DNA of 64,000 nucleotides. Origin: Echria macrotheca. Its lineage: Eukaryota; Ascomycota; Sordariomycetes; Sordariales; Schizotheciaceae. The notes under the pieces are model-generated. The model saw only the letters and a list, made by a program, of their open reading frames with translations. It was not told where the DNA came from and ran no database searches. This document shows, piece after piece, positions 46,189 through 57,797 of this stretch (positions within the stretch are counted from its first letter, which is position 1; each line of letters opens with the position of its first letter). A program made the position numbers and the translations under genes. The stretch spans positions 1,736,001-1,800,000 of the forward strand of contig MU839831.1 in NCBI GenBank assembly GCA_030411725.1, written 5' to 3'.

Positions 46189-49100
46189 TTGCCGGGAAGA
46201 AAGAAGATCGGCCTCCTCCTCCCGAAACGGAGTCGCCACCGACTTCGTATTCCACCACCGGCTGGCTGGGACCGTGTTCTGCCGATCCCGAGGCCGGGCG
46301 TTGCATCCAAGTCCGGGCGGGCGGGCCGGACGGCTTTGTGGTGAGTTGTTTCGGGATCTACACAGTTTTCTTATAATACTTTTTTTTGGTCATCTATATA
46401 CTTTTGTAAAAAGGTAGATCAGAGGGTTACAAAGTAAGTTGGTGTTTTGATCTATATCCCTAGAGGCTGGGGGAGATGGTGAGTAGATCATGAAGGGTGT
46501 ATGTCCATCATGCGGTATGCGCGAAGATCATGTGCTTTTGGTTTGATGTGGTAAAGAGTGAATGTGTTACTATTTCTGGCGTTGCGTCTCTGGGTGATCT
46601 CTGATGTGAGAGTCGCGGAGGAAATATCTGGACTTACTCGAAGGGGTTATATACGTAGGTAGGTGGATATGCTCCGGGATGTGGCAATTCGACGGGATAG
46701 TTCGAGCGATGTCGAGAGAGTTAACGCTTGGGTTGGTGCTGCTCTAGGAGAGAGGAGGTAATGAAGGACAATGGGGACGAAGATGTGGGATGATGTAAAA
46801 ACGACAACTGGGGGAGGCTAAGAGACTACACAGCTCCCATCGTGTGGACCTTCGTCTTCAAAAGGAGTTAAATGAGACTTGGGTCCATTGGCATGTTGGC
46901 TTGACTTTCCACGTACCTAAATCTACTCTAGGGGAAGAGCGGCACCAACAAGCTCGGGGCGAAAGGACAAGTGTGGACTAGAAGTAGAGATAGAAAGGCT
47001 TCCGTTTGAGAAGTTACCATACCATACCTGGCTGAAACCTTGAGATACAACTGTGTCGTTCGTCAGTTAGAATTCATCATGGCAAAGAAACGAAAGCGGA
47101 ACCTTTCACACAAAGCGTCTGTCTGACTCCCGGAAAACTGCTATCGCTAGACAGGAATCGAGAGAAGTGGCTTGATGGCAGGATGTCGTCGACAGAAAGA
47201 AAGACAAGCATGATGCCGACTCCGCTGTTTCACAGCCACGGAACCCAAACAGATATATCATGTCTTCTTTTTGTCTCCCAAGACTGGTAATGAGTTCTGT
47301 TCCAAGATACTTTGTCTCCTTCGCTTCCTCCAGCTTTTACTGATTCATAGGAGGCACAATCAGGCCTGGAATCCCCGGTCCACGAGAAGGAATACCGCAG
47401 GTTCCTTCTACGATGTAGGAGACGCTGAATGGTATCTGGATGTGTACGTGTGCCAGATGGCTGGTCGATCGCTAAGTTCCAGACGCATATTTCGAGGCCG
47501 GGAACATCTTTTTGTCCCTGAGACAAGTCCACAACTTTATATCAGGAAGGTGCCCGCCTGTACCTGGCTTGAATGCTGATGACATAGGCCCTGAAAGTCA
47601 AGACTCAGGGTACCTGTGATATCTTTACGAACGACTCCCGGCTACGGAAACCGTCCGCATAGATACCACCTGGAGGACGTTTCCGTGTCATGGCGTTACA
47701 AACAGCTTACCAAACGGAGGCACCCCATCTAGGTTTAAATTCTCAGCTAATGAGAAAATATCCTCTTGTGACAGACATTCACTACTATAGAGCCCACAAG
47801 CTGAATGAGAAGTAAATACCTACAACAAGCGAGGAACTATTCGATGTCATAGTCATCAGGGGCAGATTCTTAGATATCACCTCCCGGGACGGAAAAAGCC
47901 TCTTTTGGAAAGAAAGCGTCGAAACCCCTTAACGATACAAGCCAGAGGGCCCTTATATGAAGCCCTCATATCTGTTAATTTCTACAAACGCGTTATTAGT
48001 GGCAGGGTGCCCTCCTATCAAATTACCCTCACCTATAATAATACCATCCAGGTTGCTTGGGAGACCTATGAGCGAGGATTAGAGTCCACTCCAGAACTGT
48101 GCTGGCGCCACCCGCTAGGAGTATCGGCTGCTGCGAAGATATATCTCGAGCCAATGACCTGATCTCTTTGAACAAAGCCGAGGTCTGCCAGGACTAGATG
48201 AGGTTTGTAAAGTCTAGCTTCGCAGTCTCGTATCCCTAGCAGCATACTAGCAGCGATTCCAATTAGAGAGTATCAGGTAGATATATCGCGTAGACCCTTG
48301 AGGTCTTGGGGCCCCTATCTCGCAGGGTGAAACCCCCAGCGGTGTAAGACATATAACACATTTCAAGTTCTTTGGTCCAACGGCCGCATGTAGAGAATTT
48401 GAGAGCTGAGAGGGTACCATCCGTGGACTGTTGTTGATCACGGCGCCCTCTGAATGCCAATGTCTAGAGCCGCGTTCGACATTCGCAAGACAAACCGACG
48501 AAGAAGCAGTTGCTCAGGCAACAGTGCTCAAAGAGGGACGGTATACTTCTCGCGCACATCAAGCCAACACCATGGAGAAGCAGCCAAACGCTCAAGATAC
48601 AAAGAAGAGTCCGTATGGGCAAGAGAGTAGCATTGTGTGTCTCCCAGGTCACGGTCCGCGAAGAAAGCCGAAGACAAAGATGAAGACTTATTCGCATATA
48701 AGACAACAATCAAGGGCCAAGACTCAGCAGAATATTGGAAAATCAAGCCAGCCAAGGCAGACTGTCAAGGATGATCCCTCTGGTTACAAGTCCCGCGAGG
48801 AACTGCCCGTGCTGAGAAACCCCCGCCGCTTTTCCTGGTGGATACGGGATGAACCCAGCACCATACATGAGCTAGGAAGTCTAGAATGCCGTTTTGTCGG
48901 GACGATTCAGGAGATCTAGCGATAGCTCGTCGCCTCTTGACTAGGTACATTCCAGGTCCTCGACCTCGGGCACTCCGCATCCAGATGATCATAGCGGTGC
49001 TCCAGCTCGAAGTCCAGGACAGGCGGAATTGAGACATATGCCGCGCGGAAACCAAGATCACAAGGCAATATCAGCCTCGCGGGGGAGCGATATGTGTGGA

Positions 49101-49722
49101 CTGGTCAGATCGTGTTGATGAGGCTCGTGGGCGAATGATTGGCCTCTGATTCGCTCGAGGGCGCTGACTGTTGAATGCCGCCTTGAAACCGCCGCCTTCC
49201 GGACCGGCTCGCCCTGGGGACCCTTAAATCGCGTGTTAGGGGTCCTCTCCCGCACTTCCACCTCTTTTCCCCACCATTCCCCCGAGCGTTGTCGTTATTT
49301 CTCGTCGTCGTGCAGTCGCCGGTTGTTGATTCTGGGCATTGACGAAACCGTGTCAGGAACGAGGGGCAAAACGAGTTTCACTGGCCCCCGCCATCTATCT
49401 TATCTGGCCGCAGGAAGGACGCTAGCACTGCAGCTTATCGTGAATGGTGGCGCTGTCGCTGGAGGGCGCATTGGCCACTGCAAACAAGGTGGAAACGACT
49501 CAGAACTCTGACCGACATCCTCGATTTCACCCCGGAAACCGACCTTGGTGGCCTGGACCGGTGTCTGAGTTGGAGAAGCCCTAATTTTCTGCGGCATCAC
49601 CTCTCCGCGACGCCAGATCTGCAGACATAAACCGCATCTCCCGAAACACGACAGACGCCGCCTCCCGCTGTCTCAGTCATCCACCGAGCCGAAGACGCCG
49701 TCACGAGCGCCCGCTCTTGAGC

Positions 49723-51430
49723 ATGTCGTCGACGACGAACCCCCCGGCTGCGGCCGCAACTGCACCCGAGGCGCCCGTGGAGGAGCATGCTAGCGACGGA
49801 TCCAAGCTCAAGACGTTTATCGGTATTCTGCGGAAGTAAGTGTTGATTCCTGCAAGCTGCCGTCTTGACGTTTCACCATCGCCGACCTCGGCATCGGCCG
49901 ATAGACGGCCACCGTGGCCGGAAGCATTCGAAATATTGACTATATACTGCTCATTAGCTTTTTTATCTTTTAGGAGCTTATTGGGAGACCATGACGCTAA
50001 TCGTGTGACCTTGTGCAGATTTATTGGTGTCGCAGACCTTGCCGCCGTTCGCTTCTCACTTCCATCGCAGCTCCTCGAACCGACGCCGAACCTCGAGTAC
50101 TGGAACTACCTCGACTCTCCTAATGCATTTATCGCCATCGGGACGGCTGACGATCCGGTGGATCGGATGCTGGAGGTCTGCCGATTTTGGTTCACAAAGG
50201 ATCTGAAGTACGCAAAGGGCAGGCCATGCAAGCCATACAATTCTTGCCTGGGCGAGTTCTTCAGGGTACGTCAGATCACTTTGGTAGATTTTGTAGTATT
50301 CTGACGACATTTGTCCCGGCAGTGCAACTGGGAGACGGATGACGATGCGCCTAGGATCGATACAAAGACTTTGAGGGAGCGGGGCAGCACCCCTGGGAGC
50401 AGTGCGTCCAGCGTCAAGTCGGGAAAGAATTCTGCCATCCGGGGATTGGGCTCGGGTGGCGGCGCCACGGCTTCTACCGTCTCTGTACCCCAAACGGCAG
50501 CGAAGTCGGCGAAACCGGTTCGGATCTCATATCTGACAGAACAGACATCCCACCACCCGCCAGTAAGCGCCTTCTACATCAGCTGCCCCGAAAAGGGCCT
50601 TCACGCTCGCGGTTTCGACCAGATCACGGCCAAGTTCACTGGTACGTCGATCAAGGTTATGCCGGGGGAGCACAACCTGGGCATTTTCATCACGGTCGAG
50701 AAGAGGAACCATGAGACATACCAGCTCAAGCATCCGGCCGCCCATCTTGGCGGTTTCTTCCGTGGCGCCCTGAGCGTAACTGTTGGCGACATGGCTTACA
50801 TTACATGTCCGGAGACGAAGCTTAAGGCGATTTTGCATTACTTCGACGAAGGGTGGCTCGGTCGGACCACCAATAAGGTGGAGGGCATCATTTTCCGCTA
50901 CGATCCCGAGAATGACGACAAGAATCAGATCAAGGAAGTCCCGGAGGAGGATATTCTGGTGCGTCTTGGCGGGCCGTGGAAGGAGAAGATTGTTTTCACA
51001 TTGGGACCGAAGCCATTGGTATGTGCGAAGCCTGATTGTGTGCAACTTGGTGGCTGACCGTAATGTCCAGAATTCGCATCCCCCGGAAGAACAAATCACG
51101 ATTATCGACATTGCACCGTTAACTGTTGCACCCAAGATCGTGCCCCCATTTGAGAAACAACTTCCGCATGAATCTCTTCAGCTTTGGCGCGGAGTTACCG
51201 ATGCCATCCACGCCAAGCAGTTCTCTCGCGCTACCACGGTCAAGCAGGAGCTCGAGGAAGCGCAGCGCGAGAAGGCGCGCGAGCGTGAAAAGACGGGAGA
51301 GACGTGGAAGCCGGTGTTTTTCGCGCAGGTCACCGACAAGGGTGGCAAGCCAGAACTCACCGAGAAGGGCCGGGAAGTGCTTAAGCGGTCGCAGAACGGT
51401 GACTGGGACATGGAGGGGATCCTGGCTTAA
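49723..51430 (+). CDS. Oxysterol-binding protein (Kes1/Osh4-type short ORP)
   Basis: Four exons: 49723-49835, 50019-50265, 50323-51018, 51071-51430; introns of 183, 57 and 52 nt (471 residues). ORPs exchange sterol for PI4P between membranes, chiefly ER and Golgi/plasma membrane. The family fingerprint EQTSHHPP, whose His pair contacts the PI4P phosphate, is at about residues 193-200. Other core blocks are LPSQLLEPTPNLEYWNYLD, KPYNSCLGEFFRCNWE and LGGFFRGALSVTVGDMAYIT. The protein has no PH, ankyrin or GOLD domain, so it is the short class. A Ser/Gly-rich insert (about 130-180) sits between the lid side and the signature. The C-terminus ends in a charged helix and a Trp-containing tail. The Met at 49723 starts an Ala/Pro-rich leader. 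Confidence 0.95.
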
Positions 51431-52761
51431 GGGCCATTCAGATGATTGAGCGTGAGCGCGTGAATATCTCTCGGATGGTTACATATGGAAAGCGGGCTGC
51501 ATCGCGAGGATTGTTCTTATTTTCGTCTGGGGATACGGAGAGAGCATTTTCATTCTTTTGTATACACGACAAGGACGGTGTCGACCGAAGTCGCTCATTC
51601 TATGCATAGCACATGAGGCTGGGGGGTGGGGGCTTGGAGTTGGGATCTACATATGAGATATCCCTCGACTTTTGATGTTATGACTGGATATAGGGGAGGA
51701 TTTCACATATCAGATGGCAGGTTGATGGCCATCTTCCAGGAAGGCGTTGAAGGGGAAGGTAGAGTAGATGGGAGTTGATCGTGGTAGCATTTCCGCAGCG
51801 TACATGGAATATCAGATGAGATAGTTTACAAAGTTTTGAACGCGGTTGGTCGGGAATCTGGAGTTTGTGACCGAAAGACGCGAGGAGAAGTCCTTCTCAG
51901 GGGTAAAAGGGGAACAGCCACAGGTTGTTGCGCCACACTCGGTGTGGCTGAACGTCGAGGGACCACAGAAGGCCTGACAGAATGCCGAGCAAGCACGAGG
52001 ACGTCTTGGAGGCAATTGATGGCCCATTTCTTGGGAGCAATTGGGCACACGACATCCGCATTTGGTCTCGAGTTTGTGCCGAGTTTATCGACGGTCGACG
52101 CAATAGCGACGTGCACATCGTATTCGCAGGTCCAAGCAGGCAACAATTCAAGGGTTGTGTCCACCCCTGCCAAGAAAGCAACCAGAAAGACCACAACTCA
52201 TCGCGAACTGGGGCGGGCGTAGGCTGCTGCGTCGTTATCGCTATCGCTCGTGGTCCGAGCTAGAACTTTTCGACGGACCAACAACCACAGCAACAGGGAC
52301 ATTTTCTATCGACTCCATCCGGGTTGAGAGAGAATATCCGAGACAAAGGGAACCGGGTTTTTGGCGTCAATCGGAAAATTCCCCGCCGCCTTTAACCCTT
52401 CGTCTTGTCATCGACAACCGACCGACCGATTACGGTAGTTATTAGACCCTTTTGGGATTTTGCTTCCTTCCCCCTTTGCGACGCGGCTGAGCCACACTGG
52501 GATTGATTGCACCGTGTTGTCGACACCGCCGCCGAACGAAAGAATTATCTGTCTACCGCGCCGCATCGACGACGACGACGACGGATCCTTTTTTGCCATT
52601 ATCTCGTTGCTACTTAATCGAATCCCCACACAACAACGACGACGACGACGACAAACCCCCGAGCCTCGGTCGGTGCCCGCTTAGCACAGTTACACTTTCC
52701 TTCGAGATCCAACGTCCAGACTACATAATAGCTACAGCGGCTGGTGCACAGGCAATAAACA
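51431..52761. other. Intergenic region between the ORP and VPS74 genes
   Basis: 1.3 kb between two tandem (+) genes: the 3' UTR of the ORP gene on the left, the promoter and GAC/CGA-repeat-rich leader of VPS74 on the right. Short GAC-type runs occur at about 52566-52582 and 52636-52651. I find no supported gene. Confidence 0.5.
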
Positions 52762-54040
52762 ATGTCGACCACGACGTCGGGCCTGACGCGGCGCAGAGGA
52801 GGAGGAGGAGGCGACGCCAATGGCGGGGGCGACGGTCCCAGCAGCGGCAATGGCGGTGGTGTGAATCGGTCGAGCTCGTCCAACAATGTGCGCGACAGCG
52901 CGCCCGAGACGAGCTACGAGAGCGGCGAGAACGGGCACAAGATCGCGTTTGATCCGCGCGACATTAGCGAGAGCGCCGAGCGGAGCAAGCAGCCCAAGCT
53001 GACGCTGATGGAGGAGGTGTTGCTTCTTGGCTTGAAGGACAAGCAGGTTTGTGCTTTCTCTCTCTCTCTATCTCCCTAGTTGGATGGGGCTAACGATTCC
53101 GGGGAAAAAAGGGCTACCTCTCCTTCTGGAACGATAACATCTCGTACGCGCTGCGTGGCTGTATCGTGCTCGAACTCGCGCTCCGGGGGCGCATCAGCAT
53201 GCAAAAGGACCCGTCGAGGCGGCGCTTCCCGCTGCCGGATCGAATTATCGAGGTGGTTGACGACACGTTGACCGGGGAAGTGCTGCTGGACGAAGCCCTG
53301 AAGATGATGAAGTCGAGTGAGAAGATGAGCGTCAGCACGTGGATCGATCTGATGAGCGGTATGTTTGTTTTTCGACACCACCTTCCCACAAAAAAAACAG
53401 AAAAAGGAGCTAAGAGAGAGACAAACAAAACAGGCGAGACGTGGAACCTGATGAAGATCGGGTACCAACTAAAACAGGTGCGCGAGCGGCTGGCCAAGGG
53501 GCTCGTCGACAAGGGCATCCTGCGGACCGAGAAGCGTAATTTCCTGCTGTTCGACATGGCCACGCACCCCGTCGTCGACAGCGGCGCCAAGGAGGAGATA
53601 CGCCGGCGGGTGCGCAACGTGCTCACGCAGCGCACCGTCGTGCTCAACGGCACGCAGTTCTTGCCGGAAAACTTGGAGTTTCGGTATATCCGGACCATCG
53701 CCATGGTGTGCGCGGCCTACGCGGCTAACGTCCTCGAGAACGCGCTGTCGACGCTGGGCCACGAGGCGCGCGAGCGCGCCTTCGCGCAGACGGACGAGCT
53801 GCTGGCCGAGTATAGCCAGTGGCCGTTTGGGAGGAAGGCGACGGGCAATGGGATCGGGGCGAATTTGCCGCAGGTTATTGCCGAGGTTTGTCTCTTTTGG
53901 ACCTCACAAAGATGAAATGCTGACATGGTGTGTGTGTGTCTGTGATATAGGAGGTAAATAAGGCAAAGGAAAAGGAACTGCAACTCGAGGTTGTGGCGGC
54001 TTGTTTGAACGTCTTTACGCGCTTGGATTCGCTTCTTTAA
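52762..54040 (+). CDS. VPS74: Golgi phosphoprotein 3 homologue Vps74
   Basis: Four exons: 52762-53046, 53112-53358, 53434-53885, 53951-54040; introns of 65, 75 and 65 nt (357 residues). Vps74/GOLPH3 binds PI4P on Golgi membranes and retains glycosyltransferases by linking their cytosolic tails to COPI. The N-terminal tail has the RRR cluster (residues 10-12), which binds coatomer in the yeast protein, followed by a Gly/Ser/Asn-rich stretch. The GPP34 domain begins at LTLMEEVLLLGLKDKQGYLS; the Trp and Arg of FWNDNISYALRGC correspond to the PI4P pocket. It continues through ERLAKGLVDKGILRTEKRNF, a hairpin typical of the family used in oligomerisation. The last short exon (EEVNKAKEKELQLEVV) completes the final helix. 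Confidence 0.95.
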
Positions 54041-55249
54041 TTTGGGGGGGTAGGGCTTACAGGGGGGAGGGAGGAAGGGAGGGTGGGAAAGGGGGAGAGG
54101 GAAAGGGGGAGAGGGAAAGGGGGGAGAAGAAGAAGAAGAATAAAATGGATTTTTGGGTTGTATTACAAATTACTCGGGATTTTTGTTTTGTTTCTTGAGT
54201 TTGGAAGCAAGATACTCTCTTCATCTCTCTCTCTCTTCCTCTGTCTACCTCTCTACCTCTTCTACCTCTGCTTGCCCGTCCATTTCAGGTGATTCTAGAT
54301 CTTCTAGACTGGCGGGACGTGGTCATGTGTTGTGTATCGTGTGTCTGATATACCGTCGAGGTGAGGTCGATGGCGAGCTGTAGTGTGTACCTGGTATGGG
54401 TGGAGATGGGAGATGGAGATGGGGATGGGGATGGGGAGGGGGGAAGGGGACTTCTTTTTTCCAAAGTTCAACAACGGCTGGGGTTTCTTTTAAAAGTTGT
54501 TCTCTCTCCCGTCTCTCTACCACCACAGTAATGGTCTACTGATATCCTCTATATCCTGTTTACGACTCACGGATAAGTTGTTCATTGTCTATCTATCTCT
54601 CTATCTCTCTCTCGGCGAATATCAGGACAGGACAAGAATAATGAACATGATAAGACCACTTCAGTTTTATTTCTCTTTTCTTTTCTTCTCCTGCTGGGCT
54701 TGTAACTGCAGGGCGGAGATGTGAGTCCTTTCTTTTTTGTCGTTGATGGTTTTGCCCCCCCTGAGGAAACAGGAAAGGGAGAACAAGCCAGTTAGTCAGT
54801 TGGTCAAGATGGGAACACGAGCGAGGAGGTGTGTAGTTCTATAGAAACTGGGCAAGGCACAATGGCAAATGGATAACGGAAAGATACATGTACGAGGGAA
54901 TTGAAAAAACCAGATACAAATCCTTATTGAATCGCAGTCATCGGAGTAGTGGAGAGGAAAGGTGGACATGTCGCTGTTAAACTTGGGTAAGGGAGTTATC
55001 GTCACTGCATGCACACACCAAATACTGGATCCATCCACTCGCTCATATACAGCTATGCTAGCCTAAATACCAACACAAAGGCGAAAGATGAGTCCTAGTC
55101 ATGCTATTAACTAGGCCTACCCGAGGATCAATGCTCAGACGCCCCAACGCCAGACCCGAGATGCATCCGCCCATGGAACAAAGAAACTAGCGGCCTCGCC
55201 CCATCACAACGCTGCCTCCGCTTCTCACCCCTTTTACTTTTCATCCCAT
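54041..55249. other. Convergent 3' region of VPS74 and RRP14
   Basis: 1.2 kb without a supported gene. The left part is strikingly purine-rich on the plus strand (GGGA repeats at 54045-54130; GATGGGG repeats at 54395-54452), followed by CT-dinucleotide runs (54215-54265 and 54587-54612). These are presumably in or just past the 3' UTR of VPS74. Confidence 0.5.
54395..54452 (+). repeat. GATGGG/GATGGGG repeat, G-quadruplex-like
   Basis: Successive G-runs of three to six separated by AT, AGAT or A on the plus strand, roughly 360 bp past the VPS74 stop codon. Confidence 0.75.
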
Positions 55250-57076
55250 TTACTTCCTCTTTCCTAGCGAACCCTCGAACCCGGCCCGTTTGGCAGAACC
55301 TCCCTTCTTCTTGCCCTTGCCCTTGGAAAGCTTCTCCTCTCGCCGCTTCCGGATGTTCTCCTCGCGCTTGTGTTGCCTGTCCTTGATGGCCTTGTCGACG
55401 CCCTGCGCTCGCTCCTTCCACTCGCGCTCGCTCTTCTTCTTAGCCTTCTCCTTGCGCTTCACAGCCTTCTTTAGCAGGCCCTCGTCGTTGTGGACCTTCT
55501 CACCCTCGGCCCGTCGTCGCGCTGCCAGCCACGTCTCCTTCTCCAGAACCTCCTTGCGCTTGTCCTCATCCAACCCGGCGAGCCGCTTTTTCTGCGCCTC
55601 GAGCTTAGCCAGTGCCGTCTTGGGATCCGATGGGCCCTTCTTCTTCTCGGTTGCTGGTTTCTCGTAACTCAGGTCATGCGACATCAGGGTGCCATCAGAG
55701 AAGGCAAGGCGGCCGAAGGCGAAGTGGTTGGCATTGCGACCATCGTCAGGGTCGTTGAACATGGGGCTGAGCATGCTTAATGGGGAATTCCGGGAGCTTG
55801 TGAGGGCCTCTTCCCGTTTTCGATCCTCCTCTTCCTTGGCTTTCAGCCGCATCTCCTTCTTATGCGCCCGACGCTTGAGCTGCTTTTCCCGTCGGGCCTC
55901 GATGAGCTCCTGTCTCGTACGGATCTGCTTGCCCTCTTCCTCCTTTCCTTTCCTCGCTGCGCGAAGGGCCTCGAGCTTGGCTTCCAGACGGGCGCGCATT
56001 GCGGCGGTATCAGTCGGAAGCTTGATATACCGTGGCTTTTCTGATGGGGGGACGGCGGATGAGATGGAAGTCGTCGTGCTGGCTGGCTCGTCCGAGATTA
56101 TCTTGGTAGAGTTGCTGTCGAACACAGGAGAATGAGATGCTGATCTTTCGGTCGGCCCCTCCGAGGCATCCTCTTGATCGGCGACTAGCCCGGAGACGTC
56201 GATAGGCGCCATGTCGTCGTCATGGTCGAGCTCATCCACTTCCGTTGATTCTTGGACGTGAGAGTTGTCGGGGGATTCACTTTGTGGTTCTTCCTCCTCG
56301 GCTTCGGTCTTTCCGGAGGTCTTCTCGAGCTTGGCCTTGAGCTTCTCGGTCTTTTTCAGCTTCTTGGCAGCCTTCTTCTCCTCCTTGGTCAGCTTGCTTG
56401 GAGTCGTGCTGGTGTCAGGCTCTGGCTGGCTCTCTTCAACTGCCTTTTGCTTCTTGGCGGATTTCTTCTCCTCCTTGGTTAACTTCTTCTTGGGAGTCTG
56501 CTCGACCTCCACCTTGACTTTCTTGGCCGACGGTTCGTCCGCGGATGGCTCTTCGACCTTTTTGACTTTCAGCCCTTCGAGTGGCTTCTCCCTCTCGACC
56601 CCATCGAGAATGCTCGCATCGCTCATGTCCTCGTCATCATCGTCCGCGCTGTCGTCAGGCTCGCCTTCCAGGTCCTGAAGTTTTCGCTTGTTCCTGGCGC
56701 GCTCCTCGAGTTCTTCTTTGGCGCTTCTGTTGAGCTCGCTGTCGGGATCGAGCTTGCCCATTTTGGCGGCTTTTGCTTGATCTTTGCTTTGCTTTTTCCT
56801 CTTCCATTGATCGTTCTGTCGGGGGGCCCATTATCAGTATCGGGTCGCGGCGATATCAATTCCTGGCGGAAGCAGGGACAACCCACGTTCTTATCCTCGC
56901 CATAGTACACCTTCGCCGGGATCAGGGACAGCAGTCCACTGAAGGCAGAGGCTTGGTTGCGCAGGCGCTCCTGTTGTTCCCGATTGCGGTCAGCGCTCAT
57001 GAACAGCCAACACGCTCGGCGCCGCTAGCCGTCGCGAAAATACGAGCTTGCTCACCTGCAACGAGGTATCCGCCAT
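55250..57076 (-). CDS. RRP14: Ribosome biogenesis protein Rrp14 (SURF6 family)
   Basis: Three exons: 57076-57056 (21 nt), 56970-56887, 56815-55250; introns of 85 and 71 nt (556 residues). Rrp14/SURF6 is a nucleolar factor needed for pre-rRNA processing of both subunits. The N-terminal SURF6 motif is assembled by splicing: MADTSLQ + ERLRNQASAFSGLLSLIPAK, then VYYGEDKN + NDQWKRKKQSKDQAKAAK. The middle is Lys/Glu-rich low complexity with repeated KLTKEEKK(A/S)AKK units. The C-terminal SURF6 block includes ALAKLEAQKKRLAGLDEDKR, RRRAEGEKVHNDEGLLKKAV and the basic end KGKGKKKGGSAKRAGFEGSL. Intron 1 has CGCTGAC 15-20 nt before CAG. An ATG inside intron 1 (57000) would give an alternative N-terminus if unspliced. 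Confidence 0.93.
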
Positions 57077-57708
57077 TGTGAAACCACTCGACCAGAGGAA
57101 AGCCGAAAAGGACGAGACGCGGGTGGCGCAAAGGGAAATTTTCGCAGGGTCGCTAGATATTGGGTTGCGAGGGTGAACGAGAGGCTCTCAGGAAAAAGTG
57201 GCGGGCGGAGAGACCCTGACCCCGATCCTGACGAATGAATTTTATCACGGTGAATTTTTGGGCGGTGTGGAGAAAAGGTTGCTGCCCCACCTCAGATTCT
57301 GCCAAGGCGGTGAAGATTTGACAAGTGATGAACGACGGCATCTTCGAGGATGTTTGAATTGTTCAAATCTTTCCATTGGGTCAAGACAATAATCAAGTTC
57401 GAGTGTCATTATTGTTCTCATTGCAGACGGTTGGACCTTGTCCGGGTTAACCTTACATGTTCAACAGACTGGGCTCTGACCACGCGCGCAAAACTGTACA
57501 TCCAGAGCAGCTTGTCTACTTAGGTAACTACTCAGTGATGCGCTGTCTCAACCTTTCCTTTGACAGGTGAGCTTGAGTTGTTTGACAAGTTTGACAATGG
57601 CTTGGTTCAGACGGTACCTCAGTCAACACTAGAAACTTCAAAGCCATCCGCTGACCTTCCACTCGCGCAAACACCATGCACTTCCTGCAGATGTGCAAAA
57701 AAGAAGCG
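57077..57708. other. Intergenic region between RRP14 and tRNA-Tyr
   Basis: About 630 bp: promoter and leader of RRP14 on the left; on the right, sequence immediately 3' of the tRNA, including its T6 terminator. No other gene was seen. Confidence 0.5.
57697..57702 (-). terminator. RNA polymerase III T6 terminator of tRNA-Tyr
   Basis: Six T on the minus strand, six bases past the tRNA 3' end, as expected for Pol III termination. Confidence 0.8.
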
Positions 57709-57797
57709 TCTCCTCGACCGGAATCGAGCCGGTGACCTTTCGGTAAGAAATTATTCCAATTACAGCCGAACGTGATAGCCAACTACACCACAAGGAG
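57709..57797 (-). tRNA. tRNA-Tyr(GTA) with 15-nt intron
   Basis: A full cloverleaf can be folded. The acceptor stem CTCCTTG/CGAGGAG has C1-G72 (the eukaryotic tyrosine identity pair), one T-G wobble and discriminator A73. The D arm contains AGTTGG. The anticodon stem is TTCGG/CCGAA with loop CT-GTA-AA, and the T arm ACCGG-CTCGATT-CCGGT carries the B box. The anticodon GTA is at 57763-57761. A 15-nt intron (57759-57745) sits one base 3' of the anticodon, the canonical position for nuclear tRNA introns. The mature length is 74 nt before CCA addition. A T6 terminator follows. Confidence 0.94.

Larger units (their letters stand above)
38824..49722. other. 10.9-kb gene-poor region upstream of the csp-2-like gene
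   Basis: This lies between the divergent csp-2-like and oxysterol-binding-protein genes. The longest frame (42325-43200, +) opens with TTG and has no family resemblance. Visible structure includes a perfect short hairpin (41062-41085), a C-rich tract (45681-45768), a T-run near 45930 and a TCTG microsatellite (46169-46188). It probably contains the long leader and regulatory DNA of the csp-2-like gene; no discrete promoter is asserted. Confidence 0.55.

Noticed and set aside
48572..48919. 115-residue basic frame (MEKQPNAQDTKK...)
   Set aside because: No domain, no codon bias like neighbouring genes and no clear promoter or introns. A chance frame is more likely.
51836..52222. 128-codon plus-strand frame between the ORP and VPS74 genes
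   Set aside because: No family features; overlapping frames on the other strand are equally open, and it lies in UTR/promoter DNA.
57001..57076. A 28-codon upstream ORF from ATG 57076 read without splicing
   Set aside because: Splicing of intron 1 places the same ATG in frame with the conserved SURF6 start, a better explanation than a uORF.
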